A DNA stretch of 64,000 nt from Vulcanimicrobiota bacterium (GCA_019637395.1 JAHBVR010000017.1:62001-126000); one strand, 5' to 3'. Shown: positions 1 to 11,427, counted from the first letter of the stretch. The notes: generated by a model from the sequence alone, not told the origin. Numbers and translations are program-made.

Positions 1-531
1 GTCCTTGACGAGTACGGTCCAGTAGTGGTGTGCGCTTTCGTGGCGGAAGTGGCCGAGCAGCGTGCGGTAGGGCTCATTCATATCGACGCGCATTTTTTCC
101 CGGGTGGGATCATCGGCTTCGCCGGCGTTGATAGTGATCAGTCCGTTGGAATAGCCGGTCAACACCGGCTGGGCCCCGGGCACCAGGAAATCGAACTGCA
201 GGTCGTCGAGCGGCAGTTGCAATTCAATCAGGCTGAAAACCAGGCGCTTCTTGGCCATTTCCAGGCGCCACCAGCGCTGCAGGTTGCCGGCCAGGCTCAG
301 GTCGGGAATGGTGCGGTTGAGGCGGCAAGCCCGGCAGTAATCGCCTACCTGGCGGGTCAGCCAGTTGCACACGTTGTGCTCGGTGTAGTTGCGGCACTTG
401 GACAGTCCCTCTTGGGGTAAGGCCAGCATTCCCCTCTCTGGGAAGTAGCCCAGTTCCTTCTGACAGTTCAGGCACTGGACGTTCTCGAAGAAGACGGTGT
501 GGCGGCAGTGGGAGCAAGCGAAGATTTTCAT
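1..531 (-). CDS. Zinc-ribbon putative zinc metallopeptidase (C-terminus beyond window)
   Basis: The reading frame opens with an ATG at 531 and runs off the left edge, so only the first 177 residues are visible. The N-terminus has Cys pairs typical of a zinc ribbon (C6/C9, C20/C23, then C66/C69). Residues 164-168 read HESAH, an HExxH metalloprotease signature. A zinc-ribbon head followed by HExxH matches the putative zinc-binding metallopeptidase family (zinc-ribbon plus peptidase Mx type), usually around 350 residues and cytosolic. The substrate is unknown. It is divergent from the kinase gene at 647, separated by 115 bases in which I see no clear regulatory element. Confidence 0.8.
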   Translation of the reverse strand, partial: MKIFACSHCRHTVFFENVQCLNCQKELGYFPERGMLALPQEGLSKCRNYTEHNVCNWLTRQVGDYCRACRLNRTIPDLSLAGNLQRWWRLEMAKKRLVFSLIELQLPLDDLQFDFLVPGAQPVLTGYSNGLITINAGEADDPTREKMRVDMNEPYRTLLGHFRHESAHHYWTVLVKD

Positions 532-646
532 CCTGGCGGAAGCCTACGAGGTTCGGCTCGCGCTGTCTCGGTACCGGCGTCCTTCAGGAAGTCTTAAGGA
601 AAGTACCAGCTTAGCGTTCAGTTGGCCTGTTTAGGCTGATTGGCAG

Positions 647-2032
647 ATGGTCATCGATGCGGAAACCTGTCGTCTGAGCGAGGTCATGACCCGCCGCTAT
701 CGTCTGGTCTCCCTGCTGGGGCAGGGAGGAATGGGGCGGGTCTTCCTGTGCGAAGGCGAGGAAGGCCGGGTGGCCGTCAAGGTCACCGAGGCGCATAAGC
801 AATTTCGCCATGAGGCCGGCATTCTCAAGGGCTTGAGCCATCGGCATCTGGTCGGGGTGCGCGATTATCTCGAAGAAGATGGCTTCGGCTACCTGGTGAT
901 GGACTATGTGCCGGGGGAGACACTGGCTCAGCGGGTGGCCCGCCAGGGTCCGGTCGAGGTGGCCAAAGTGCTGGACTGGGCCTTGCAGCTCTGCGAAGTG
1001 CTGGACTTCCTGCATGGCCAGAATCCCAAGATTTTGTTTCGCGACCTCAAGCCTTCCAATGTCATGGTAGACTCTCGGGACCAATTGAAGCTGATTGACT
1101 TTGGTATCGCCCGGGTGCAGGTGACGGGCGTGCTGACAGCCACCTTTTTGCAAGGCATCGGCTCGGCCGGCTACGCTCCGCTGGAACAGTACCAGGGAGC
1201 CGGCAGCACCGACGAGCGCTCCGACATCTACGCTCTGGGCGCCACCCTTTATCATTTGCTGACCGGGCGTACTCCGCCCAGCCCCATCGACCTGGTGGCC
1301 GAGGACAGCCAGCTACCTTCGGTGCGCTATCTCAATCCTCAGGTTCCTACCTGGCTGGATTTGGTCATCAAAAAGATGCTGGCCACCCGCAAGGAAAATC
1401 GTTTCCAGTCCGCTTCCGAAGCCGCTATGGCGCTGCGCCAGATGTTGACGGTCGAGGAAGATCTGCCGACCGAAGTCTTGGCGCCGGTGCGGCGCCGCGA
1501 AGAAAATGTGCTCTATGCGCTCACCGGTGTATTGACCACGGCGGCGGTGGGGTTGATGGGTTGGCTGTTCGTAACCAGTCAGGCCACCTCCGAGCCGCTG
1601 CCACCTTCCTCCCCGCCGGTGATCCTCGCCGCCGCTTCGGCTACCGTCGTGGAAAAGCCCGAGCCGCTGCCGGCCAGCTTGCCGGTAGCGCCGTCCCAGA
1701 AAAAAACCGTCAAGCCGATCCTTCACAAAAAAACCGTGGTGACCCCGAAGGTCACCCCGCCACCGCTGCTCCCGGAAATTGCTTATCCTACGCGGGTGCC
1801 GGTGGTGGCCAAGAAAGAAACGGCGGTGGCCGAGGCTCCAGCCGCGCCGCCCCTGACGGTGGCCGAGCCGCCAGTGCCTGAGGAAGTGGTTCCCGAGGTC
1901 AAGCCGAGTCCTACCGAGACGCCGCCTCCCATCTATTCGATTTCGCTGCCCCCTCAGCATGGCCCGGAGCCGGGGGGACCGAGGATGGGTGGTGGGCCCG
2001 GTGGTTTTGGCGGTGGTATGGGCCGCCGGTGA
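647..2032 (+). CDS. Membrane-anchored Ser/Thr protein kinase
   Basis: This is a Hanks-type kinase. The glycine loop GQGGMGRV is at 25-32, the ATP-binding Lys at 45 (VAVKV), the catalytic loop FRDLKPSN around 131-138, DFG at 151-153, and a GSAGYAPLEQY activation segment follows. The usual HRD is FRD here. One hydrophobic segment near residues 290-311 separates the kinase from a Pro-rich tail ending in a Gly/Met-rich stretch. The tail carries no PASTA repeats, so the sensed signal cannot be inferred. Its stop overlaps the GTG of the histidine kinase by 4 bases, so the two are probably made together. Two copies of the WATTGCTTAT motif lie inside the gene (795 and 1778). Confidence 0.92.
   Translation: MVIDAETCRLSEVMTRRYRLVSLLGQGGMGRVFLCEGEEGRVAVKVTEAHKQFRHEAGILKGLSHRHLVGVRDYLEEDGFGYLVMDYVPGETLAQRVARQGPVEVAKVLDWALQLCEVLDFLHGQNPKILFRDLKPSNVMVDSRDQLKLIDFGIARVQVTGVLTATFLQGIGSAGYAPLEQYQGAGSTDERSDIYALGATLYHLLTGRTPPSPIDLVAEDSQLPSVRYLNPQVPTWLDLVIKKMLATRKENRFQSASEAAMALRQMLTVEEDLPTEVLAPVRRREENVLYALTGVLTTAAVGLMGWLFVTSQATSEPLPPSSPPVILAAASATVVEKPEPLPASLPVAPSQKKTVKPILHKKTVVTPKVTPPPLLPEIAYPTRVPVVAKKETAVAEAPAAPPLTVAEPPVPEEVVPEVKPSPTETPPPIYSISLPPQHGPEPGGPRMGGGPGGFGGGMGRR
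795..803 (-). repeat. WATTGCTTAT motif copy in the Ser/Thr kinase gene
   Basis: Reverse orientation, read in the host gene as His-Lys-Gln. Confidence 0.85.
1778..1786 (+). repeat. WATTGCTTAT motif copy in the Ser/Thr kinase gene
   Basis: In the Pro-rich tail, read as ATT GCT TAT (Ile-Ala-Tyr). Confidence 0.85.
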
Positions 2033-3543
2033 TCATCACCTCTCGTTTGCGCGAAGTCGATACCCTGGAATTGCGCAAGAAATACCCTTCCACCCGCCGT
2101 TTGCTGACGCTCTGGAACGTAGTGCTGATCGGCGCCCTGCTGGTCGGTCTGACCCTGGGGCTTTATTTTCAGATTCAAAAAGACCTGGAACGGCGCACCT
2201 ACGGGCAACTGCGCTTTCAGTTGCTGGAGCATTGGGAGCCGGCACCCCCCAGGCGCGAGCCCCCGCCGCGTAACTCGGGAGCGGACCCGCAACTGCGCTC
2301 TTCGCTGCATCTGGTCATGCCGGCGGGGCGGCAGCAGAAGTGGTCCGAGCTGGCTTCGGCTTTCATCCTGGTGCGCTACTATCAGGCGGATTTAAAGAAA
2401 GTCGTCGAGTTGGGGGGGCCGCGCGAGCGCCCCGAGGAGCATCTGGACGAGATTCGCAGGGTGCTGAACGGCCCTCGCGACCAGGCCTATTATATTGCTT
2501 ATAATAGCTTTGAGCACTGGTTGATGTGGGCCCAGCGGGTGCGCGACCAGAACGGCCGGGTGGTGGGCGTGCTGGAAGTGGGCATGGGCAGCAAGCCGGC
2601 GGACGATATGCTCAGCGACGTGGCTTCTTCCATGAGTATTTTTGGAACGCTGGCCTTGCTGGTGGGAGTCTTGCTGGCGGCCGCGCTGGCCCGTTATGTA
2701 TGCACTCCTCTGGAAAGCATCGTCAAGAAGATGCAGCGGGTTCGCTCAGGGGATTTTTCGGCTCGGGCGGAGCGCCGGGGGCCTTTCGAGATGCAGTCGA
2801 TCGCCGTCAATTTTAACCGCATGGTAGCCGAATTGAGCCAGGTCTTCGAGAGCCAGCGGCGCTTTGTAGCCGATGCCTCGCACGAGCTGAAGACGCCCCT
2901 GACTTCCATTCAGACCATGGTCGAGTTGCTGCGCGATTACCAGCAGATTCCGGCCGAGCGGCGCGAGCGCGCCTTTCACGTGATCGAAAGGGAATTGGGA
3001 AGGGTCAATACGCTGGTTCACGACATGCTGACGCTTTACCGGTTGGATGAATCCAATCGCCAGGCGGAACTCGTCGACATCGGTCAAATGCTCGAGGAGC
3101 TGGCCTCGGCCTACAAGCCGCTGCACGATAACCTGGATATGGAGTGGGAGGCGATCACCGCCGAACTGGTCGATCCGGCCGGCTGCGAACGGGCGGTGCG
3201 CAATCTACTCGATAACGCCCTGGCCCACACCAGCGCTCCGGGCCGGGTTTTTTTGAAGGTAGGTTGGCAGGATGGGGGTCTGCTGATCGAAGTGCGCGAC
3301 CAGGGCACGGGCATTCCGGCCGAGGACCTGCCCCGGGTGACGCGGCGTTTCTATCGGTCGGATCTGTCGCGTTCCCGGCGTAGCGGCGGCAGCGGGCTGG
3401 GTCTTTCCATCGTGCAGAGCTGGGTGGAGAGCAATGATGGCCGTCTGGAGCTAGAAAGCGAGCTTGGGAAGGGGACGCTGGCCCGTCTCTGGCTGCCGCA
3501 GCTCCTCCGTGTAGAAGGGGGGAAGACCGGCCAGCTCGAGTAG
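2029..3543 (+). CDS. Sensor histidine kinase (HAMP, HisKA, HATPase_c)
   Basis: The start is a GTG overlapping the upstream stop (GTGA). A membrane segment near residues 27-47 and another near 203-225 flank a roughly 155-residue external domain. A HAMP linker follows, then the dimerisation/phosphoacceptor helix with SHELKTPLTS (His285), and an ATPase domain with the N box NLLDNALAH and the G boxes DQGTGIP and GGSGLGLSIV. It should autophosphorylate and pass phosphate to a response regulator, but no regulator is adjacent. The neighbour is instead the Ser/Thr kinase, so cross-talk is plausible but only inferred. Its last 93 bases overlap the convergent gene on the minus strand. Confidence 0.93.
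   Translation: MIITSRLREVDTLELRKKYPSTRRLLTLWNVVLIGALLVGLTLGLYFQIQKDLERRTYGQLRFQLLEHWEPAPPRREPPPRNSGADPQLRSSLHLVMPAGRQQKWSELASAFILVRYYQADLKKVVELGGPRERPEEHLDEIRRVLNGPRDQAYYIAYNSFEHWLMWAQRVRDQNGRVVGVLEVGMGSKPADDMLSDVASSMSIFGTLALLVGVLLAAALARYVCTPLESIVKKMQRVRSGDFSARAERRGPFEMQSIAVNFNRMVAELSQVFESQRRFVADASHELKTPLTSIQTMVELLRDYQQIPAERRERAFHVIERELGRVNTLVHDMLTLYRLDESNRQAELVDIGQMLEELASAYKPLHDNLDMEWEAITAELVDPAGCERAVRNLLDNALAHTSAPGRVFLKVGWQDGGLLIEVRDQGTGIPAEDLPRVTRRFYRSDLSRSRRSGGSGLGLSIVQSWVESNDGRLELESELGKGTLARLWLPQLLRVEGGKTGQLE
2494..2502 (+). repeat. WATTGCTTAT motif copy in the histidine kinase gene
   Basis: Read as ATT GCT TAT (Ile-Ala-Tyr) in the external domain. Confidence 0.85.
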
Positions 3544-4920
3544 CGCGCCCGCTTCCAGGCTCTCTTCGTATTTGTCGCCGTTGGGTGTTTCCAGGTAGCC
3601 CTGGCAGACGTGGGTTCCGAAAGCCGGACCGGGTTTCCCGTGGGCGCCGCTTTGCGGATCGGCCAGAGCCAGCCGGTAGTGGGTCTGGGACTGGCCGTCG
3701 CCGCCCAAATCCGTCCAACGAACTTCTCCCCGGGCGGTGATTTCCAGGTTGCTCGCCTCTGCAGGGATCTTGACGGGCTCCAGCTGGTCGCCGGCGTAAC
3801 CCATGATCAGGCCACCCTGGCTGGTCAGTCCCTTTTCCGTCCAGCTGAGACGGCCGTTGCGGGTCCATTCGCCGTTGCTGAGCACGAAGCAGGCCGGCCC
3901 GTCCAGAGCCAGATCGGTGGGATTGTGCGTTTCCATCAAGGTTCCCGGGCCGGTTCGCCGTTGCAGGCGGCCGCTGTGCAGATAGCCGAGCACGTCCCAA
4001 CTGCGGTAACCGGGCGTGAGCGCGTGAGTCAGATTGTCGAGAGCCGCCTGGCGCAGTCGGGAGTCCCCTTTCAAGGCGTTCAGCAGTTCCTGTTGGACCG
4101 GGCTGGCCGGTCCCCTGGAGCTGAAGGCCTTCCAGTGGCTGGCCACCCACTGCAGGGTCGAGCCTTCCTGCATAAAATCGACGTTAGATAGTTCCAGGCT
4201 GCCCGGGCAGATGGCTCCCAGCGCTCCCTGGCCGGGCAAACCGCTGACGGCCCGCCCGCTCTGAGCACTGGCGAGCCAGATGTTATGGGTCGGTCCGTTC
4301 TGATCTTGGAGGCCGGCGAAGTTGGGAAATTGAAAGAGCACCACCTGAAAGAGCGGGGTGCTGGCGGTGACTTGCTGGCCGGTGACGGGATCGACCAGAG
4401 TGGCCTCGCCGTAAAGCTTGCCCAGCTCGTCGAAATGAAAGCCCGTGTAGCGTCCGCCGTAGAGGTTGGTGTTGGGATCCAGATCGAGCCGGATGGAACC
4501 GGCTTCGCCGATGATGTTGCCCTTGGTGTCCACCGGCATGCCCAGCAGCGACCAGCCGTCGTTATTGCGCAAAATGCCTTCCTGGAAGCTGAAGCGCCCA
4601 TCCCGTGTATAAGCAATTTTCCCTTCGCTGTGCAGGCCGAAGCAGCCCACTCCGTTGACGGCCAGGTTGGTGGGGGTTTGAGTTTTGAAGATTTCGCCCT
4701 GGGTCCAAACGAGGTCGTTGGGCCCGCCCCACTGGCTGCGGCTTTTAAATCCAGGCGTGAACTGGTTCTTGAAGTTGAGCTGAGCCCGGGTTCCGGAGCG
4801 GCTGTAGGTTTCGCGAATCTCCAGCAGTTGCTGGCGCAGAGGCGGCGTAGCGGGTTGGAACAGGGAGGAGAGGAGGCCGAGGCCCAGCAGGCCGGCCAGC
4901 AGATAGCGGGATTGCTTCAT
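3451..4920 (-). CDS. Secreted protein with two flagellar hook/rod (FlgE/FlgG-like) modules
   Basis: The protein has 489 residues and a clear signal peptide (MKQSRYLLAGLLGLGLLSS). Two related halves follow. The first contains PTNLAVNGVGCF and AYTRDGRFSF (about residues 80-110); the second repeats the pattern as PTDLALDGPACF and WTRNGRLSW (about 330-360). In FlgG/FlgE/FlgF proteins the equivalent reads NPLDLAINGDGFF...YTRDGSF. True flagellar rod proteins have no Sec signal peptide and go through the type III apparatus, and no flagellar genes are nearby, so this looks like a rod-like protein put to another use. Its end overlaps the convergent histidine kinase by 93 bases. One WATTGCTTAT motif lies at 4609. 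Confidence 0.75.
   Translation of the reverse strand: MKQSRYLLAGLLGLGLLSSLFQPATPPLRQQLLEIRETYSRSGTRAQLNFKNQFTPGFKSRSQWGGPNDLVWTQGEIFKTQTPTNLAVNGVGCFGLHSEGKIAYTRDGRFSFQEGILRNNDGWSLLGMPVDTKGNIIGEAGSIRLDLDPNTNLYGGRYTGFHFDELGKLYGEATLVDPVTGQQVTASTPLFQVVLFQFPNFAGLQDQNGPTHNIWLASAQSGRAVSGLPGQGALGAICPGSLELSNVDFMQEGSTLQWVASHWKAFSSRGPASPVQQELLNALKGDSRLRQAALDNLTHALTPGYRSWDVLGYLHSGRLQRRTGPGTLMETHNPTDLALDGPACFVLSNGEWTRNGRLSWTEKGLTSQGGLIMGYAGDQLEPVKIPAEASNLEITARGEVRWTDLGGDGQSQTHYRLALADPQSGAHGKPGPAFGTHVCQGYLETPNGDKYEESLEAGALLELAGLPPFYTEELRQPETGQRPLPKLAF
4609..4617 (-). repeat. WATTGCTTAT motif copy in the rod-like gene
   Basis: In the sense of the minus-strand gene it reads ATT GCT TAT (Ile-Ala-Tyr). Confidence 0.85.
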
Positions 4921-4986
4921 GGCTCCATTTTAGTCGCGCCAGGTTACCGAGCGAAACGACTTTTGTTACGTTCGTTGACCGATCTG

Positions 4987-7978
<2,992 letters not shown>

Positions 7979-7986
<8 letters not shown>

Positions 7987-9472
7987 CCATGCCCTCCCGG
8001 AACCAGAGCTGGCGGCGTTGATCGTGGAAGGCCCAGTGGATTTCCCCCTGGGGACTGAGCAGATAGTAGTAGTCGCGCTCGATCTCGCGATTCCACCAGC
8101 CGCCCGAGATTTTATAGGGGCCATCCAGCTGTAGCTCGGGCTTGGGAGCGGCCAGGGGCTGCGGAACGGCGTAAAATCGCCGTAACAGGATATTGCTTAT
8201 CTTTTGGGGGGAGGGGCGGCCCTGGAGTTTTTCCAGCGGTTCCCAACGGAAGGAGGCGGCCGGGAGGTGGCCTTCTTGCAGGCAGGCGCGCACCACCGAG
8301 CCCGGCCCGAGTTCGGCGCGCACGCGGTCGAGGGCGCGGTTGGCGGCCTGGATTTCGCGGCGTGAGGTTTCATCGAAAAGTTCGAGCTGCTCGGGGGGGC
8401 TTTCGGCTTCTTCCAGCTGCAGCTCCAGATCGGTCACGCCCTGGTGCAGGGGCGTCGATTCCAGGCGCAGGTTGAGCAGGTCGAGCAGGCGTTTCTGATC
8501 GAGGCAGGGTTCGGATAAGCCCAGGGAATGCCGGGTGGTGTCGCCGTTTTGCAGCTGAAAGGCGAAGTGGAGGCGCTGCACGGCCCGCCGCCGGCGCGAG
8601 AGCTGGAGCAGCAGCCCGTGCAGCAGCTTTTCGCAGAGGAGCAGGAGGCGGGTGCGGTCGGTTTCGGCGTAGTCCAGCCCCAGAGTGGCTTCCCAGACGA
8701 CCGGTTCGGCCAGGTTTTGCAGTGGATCCCAGTGGTCTTTTTTGGCTCTTCGATGCAGCTCGTAGGCCTCGCGGCCAAAACGCTCGAGCAAACTTTCCGA
8801 GGTGAGCTTGAGAAAATCTCCCAGCCGGGTCACGCCCAGCATGGAGAGGGAGTTGCTCAGATGGATGGGCACTCCCAGGCGCCACAAGGCCACTTCCCGG
8901 GCCAGCTCGTCTTCTTGTTGCGGGCTTTCCAGCAAGGGCACGGGTTGCTCGTGGCGGGCCGCGGCCAGACTGCCGAAGTGGGAAAAGCCGATGGCGCACC
9001 GGGCTGCATAGCCGCTTTCCGCCAGGGCCTGGAGGACTTGCTCGCGCCATCGAAGCCAGCAGGGGTAGAGTTGCTCGAGTCCGTTCAGAGCGACATAGAA
9101 AACGCCGCTATTGTGCGAACAGGCTTCGACCTGCGGTGAGAAGGCCCTCAGTTTCTCCGCCATCTCCCGGATGATCTGCTCCTTTAAGGCGGTCGATAGC
9201 GAGCGCGCTCGCAGGTAGGGGATTTGCGACAAGGCTTCCCCAAATCGCATGCCGCGCCGCAGGCCGAGCTCCAGGGCCCGGCCGTTCACTTCCTGGAGCA
9301 GGGCGGTGGGGCGTTCGTCTTTGACCAGCGCCATGGGCTGCCGGGCCCAGTCCGGTTGCTGGACCACCATCCACTGAAAGAGGAACTCGGGGATGTCGAT
9401 GCAGGCCATCCGGCGGATCGGCTGCTTGCCAGGTTTTGTGACCGGGTCCGTGGCGTTTGTCTTTGAGGACAT
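7979..9472 (-). CDS. imuB: ImuB-like Y-family polymerase homologue
   Basis: The core begins MACIDIPEFLFQW and continues through Y-family palm/finger-like sequence, a helix-hairpin-helix-like stretch (LSNSLSMLGVTRLGDFL) and a long C-terminal region, as in ImuB. These proteins are usually catalytically inactive and link the beta clamp, ImuA and DnaE2. The N-terminus after ATG 9472 adds about 21 residues; ATG 9409 is the alternative and sits exactly at the conserved start. A GGGGAG ribosome site precedes 9472. The gene overlaps imuA by more than 300 bases, which is unusual. Motif copy at 8192. Confidence 0.85.
8192..8200 (+). repeat. WATTGCTTAT motif copy in imuB
   Basis: Oriented against the gene, with the extended TCTTTTG end; the gene reads Ile-Ser-Asn. 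Confidence 0.85.
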
Positions 9473-9953
9473 CGAGATACACTCCCCACCGGGCGTTTTC
9501 CACCTGGGCGCGTAGCGCCACCAGCGAGCCCAGAGATTTTGCCTGAGGTTTTTTACGGGTGAGCGCCACCAGGGCGCAGCCATGGCGCCGGGTGAGGGCG
9601 GCCATGCGCGATTGCAAAGCCATATTGAGAACGGCCGGCCCGCTCCAGGCGGCCAGATCCAGGATGACTAGAGAGAAGGCGCCGCTGTGCAGCAGCTTGA
9701 CGGCCGAGCTGGCGGCCTGTGGCGGCTTTTCGGCGAAGATCACGGCCAGATGAGCCAGATCGACGCCGGCGCGAGCCAGGTCGGGGGGGAAGGGCGGGGC
9801 CTTGGGATTGCCCACCCAGGCCACCCACTCGCCGGCGCGCTGGCATTCCAGCAGCAACTGCAGAGCGGCGCTGAGGTGGCCGCCGCACTGGCTGGAGAGC
9901 TCGACCAGCCGTCCCTTGATATCCAACACTCGTCTACTTAAGCATATGTTCAC
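9108..9953 (-). CDS. imuA: ImuA/SulA-like RecA-fold protein of the mutasome
   Basis: The first 170 or so residues look like ImuA: a glycine-containing P-loop-like region near residues 20-35, strands such as LAVIF and FSLVILDLA, and a terminal RWGVYLDVLKDKRHGPG, where RecA-like proteins have their last strand. After that the frame continues for about 110 residues of Pro/Gly/His-rich sequence that is probably only the shadow of imuB. Either the natural stop was lost or a frameshift lies near 9430-9440. The frame opens with GTG at 9953; a GTG at 9929 is an alternative. As first gene of the operon it should carry the SOS promoter. Confidence 0.7.
   Translation of the reverse strand: MNICLSRRVLDIKGRLVELSSQCGGHLSAALQLLLECQRAGEWVAWVGNPKAPPFPPDLARAGVDLAHLAVIFAEKPPQAASSAVKLLHSGAFSLVILDLAAWSGPAVLNMALQSRMAALTRRHGCALVALTRKKPQAKSLGSLVALRAQVENARWGVYLDVLKDKRHGPGHKTWQAADPPDGLHRHPRVPLSVDGGPATGLGPAAHGAGQRRTPHRPAPGSERPGPGARPAARHAIWGSLVANPLPASALAIDRLKGADHPGDGGETEGLLTAGRSLFAQ
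9940..9951. promoter_or_regulatory. Possible LexA-type operator at the imuA start
   Basis: The sequence AAGCATATGTTC is a near-palindrome. Read on the minus strand it is GAAC-ATAT-GCTT, one perfect half-site of the GAAC-N4-GTTC LexA box and one imperfect half. It covers the GTG at 9953-9951 and would lie just upstream if translation starts at 9929. imuA-imuB-dnaE2 operons are commonly LexA-controlled, which is the main reason for proposing it. The sequence match alone is weak. Confidence 0.3.
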
Positions 9954-10053
9954 TTGCCTGAGTCAAGCCCATGTTTTGTCAGGGTTTGGGGAGGCCTTAC
10001 AGAATATGTTGTTAAGTTATCTGGACAGACCAAAATATGCGAGGAGGAGCTCT

Positions 10054-10818
10054 ATGGCTCTCAGGAGTGGCAATCCGGCGCTCAAGCCGACAACTTTTAC
10101 CAACTACTCGACCACAGTAATGGATTCGTCCGGCGGCGAAACCATGTCGCTGGCTGGTGTGACCAATAAAACCGGTCTGCTGCTGTTATTTTTGACGGGC
10201 GGCGCGGGCATTACCTGGAAGCTGGTGGCGCTGAAGTCGGCGATGCTGATGCCACTCTTTTTCGGCGGCTTGATCGCCAACTTCGTGCTCTCGTTGATCA
10301 TCATCTTCAAACGGGATACGGCTCCCTATCTGGCGATTCCTTATTCCTTCTGCGAGGGACTGACGCTGGGCGGTATTTCGGCTCTCTTCGAGATGAAGTA
10401 CCCGGGGATCGTGATGCAGGCGGTGGGGGCCACTTTCGGTACCCTGTTTTGTCTGCTGGCTGCTTACCGTTCGGGCATGATCAAGCCCACCGAAAACTTC
10501 AAGCTGGGCCTGGTGGCCGCCACCGGCGGCATCTGCATGCTCTACTTGATGACCATGGTGCTGCGCCTCTTCGGGTTGGATATGCCTTTCGTGCACGACA
10601 CCGGAATGGTGGGCATCGGCTTCAGCCTGGTGGTGGTGGTGATCGCCGCCTTGAACCTGGTGCTGGACTTTGATTTCATCGAGAGCGGTGTGGAAGCACG
10701 CGCGCCCAAGAGCCTGGAGTGGTACGCCGCCTTCGGCTTGATGGTCACCTTGATCTGGCTCTACCTGGAAATCCTGAATTTGCTGGCCAAACTGCAGGGC
10801 GGTTCCCGCCGCGACTAA
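10054..10818 (+). CDS. Bax inhibitor-1/YccA-like integral membrane protein
   Basis: ATG 10054 has a strong ribosome site (GAGGAGG, 10041-10047); the frame extends further upstream but without coding character. The 254-residue product has about seven hydrophobic segments, with loops such as YLAIPYSFCEGLTLGGIS that fit the Bax inhibitor-1 (YccA/YbhL) superfamily of multi-pass proteins linked to ion leak or membrane-protease control. The stop codon is immediately part of a WATTGCTTAT motif (10818), and an intrinsic terminator follows. Confidence 0.88.
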   Translation: MALRSGNPALKPTTFTNYSTTVMDSSGGETMSLAGVTNKTGLLLLFLTGGAGITWKLVALKSAMLMPLFFGGLIANFVLSLIIIFKRDTAPYLAIPYSFCEGLTLGGISALFEMKYPGIVMQAVGATFGTLFCLLAAYRSGMIKPTENFKLGLVAATGGICMLYLMTMVLRLFGLDMPFVHDTGMVGIGFSLVVVVIAALNLVLDFDFIESGVEARAPKSLEWYAAFGLMVTLIWLYLEILNLLAKLQGGSRRD

Positions 10819-10826
10819 TTGCTTAT
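10818..10826 (+). repeat. WATTGCTTAT motif copy at a stop codon
   Basis: The motif begins with the last A of the TAA stop of the Bax-inhibitor-like gene. Confidence 0.85.
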
Positions 10827-10833
10827 GTTGGGG

Positions 10834-10859
10834 AAAAGGGCGCTACGGCGCCCTTTTTT
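10834..10859 (+). terminator. Rho-independent terminator after the Bax-inhibitor gene
   Basis: A hairpin with stem GGGCGC/GCGCCC and loop TACG, extended by A:T pairs, is followed by a run of six T. It closes the 10054-10818 transcription unit. Confidence 0.9.
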
Positions 10860-10924
10860 CGTTTCGGGAATTTTTGAGTCTCTTGATCTAAGGTGCGTAC
10901 ACATACAGAGAAGAGGGTCCGATC

Positions 10925-11419
10925 ATGCACATCCAAAGCAATTCTCCCCAAATTCCTCAGCGTCTTGAGGTGCGCGTCCAGAACCAGGACCCGCAACTTC
11001 CGCAAGAACCCAAAGATCAAGTTTCCAAGCCCGAGGCCGAGCCCGAGTCGTTCGGACATAAGGCTTTCCGCGTCCTCAGCAGAACAGCCATCGGCGCCGG
11101 CGTCGGCTACGTGGGCGGTCTGGTTTCTCAACAGCCTGGCACCATGGGCACGCTGGGCACGGTTTACATGGGCGTGCACGGCCTGGGAGAAGGCGCCGCC
11201 ACCGGCTGGCACGTGGGCAAGCGCGTCGGCCTGGCTTTTGCTTCGGGCAACGGCAACGAGGTGGCCCGGGGCGGACTGGCCCTGGGCGCGACTTTCGGCG
11301 GCCCGTTCCTGGGCGCTATCGGCGGAACGGCCGCGGGTATCGCCGCCGCCGCCGGGGGTCCTCTGGTGGGCGCCGCGGTTTTTGGCGGCATGACGCTGGC
11401 TAAAGAACTCGCGCGGTAA
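10925..11419 (+). CDS. Orphan protein with MxIQS leader and glycine-zipper hydrophobic region
   Basis: The 164-residue protein starts MHIQSNSPQIPQ, has a Gln/Pro-rich linker and a PKDQVSKPE box near residues 29-37, then a long Gly/Ala-rich region from about residue 55 (AIGAGVGYVGGLV, GAIGGTAAGIAAAAGG) that resembles a glycine zipper able to enter or stack on membranes. There is no Sec signal peptide. The N-terminal layout is shared with genes at 13124, 39761, 42573, 44045, 52858, 57823 and 61465. Function unknown. Its stop codon TAA runs directly into the motif copy at 11419, and the next gene begins there. Confidence 0.75.
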   Translation: MHIQSNSPQIPQRLEVRVQNQDPQLPQEPKDQVSKPEAEPESFGHKAFRVLSRTAIGAGVGYVGGLVSQQPGTMGTLGTVYMGVHGLGEGAATGWHVGKRVGLAFASGNGNEVARGGLALGATFGGPFLGAIGGTAAGIAAAAGGPLVGAAVFGGMTLAKELAR

Positions 11420-11427
11420 TTGCTTAT
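11419..11427 (+). repeat. WATTGCTTAT motif copy joining a stop codon and a TTG start
   Basis: Its first A is the last base of one gene's TAA and its TTG is the start codon of yjjG. Confidence 0.85.

Noticed and set aside
9802-10053. An 84-residue N-terminal extension of the Bax-inhibitor gene
   Set aside because: It is antisense to imuA, while ATG 10054 has a strong GAGGAGG site and the family start.
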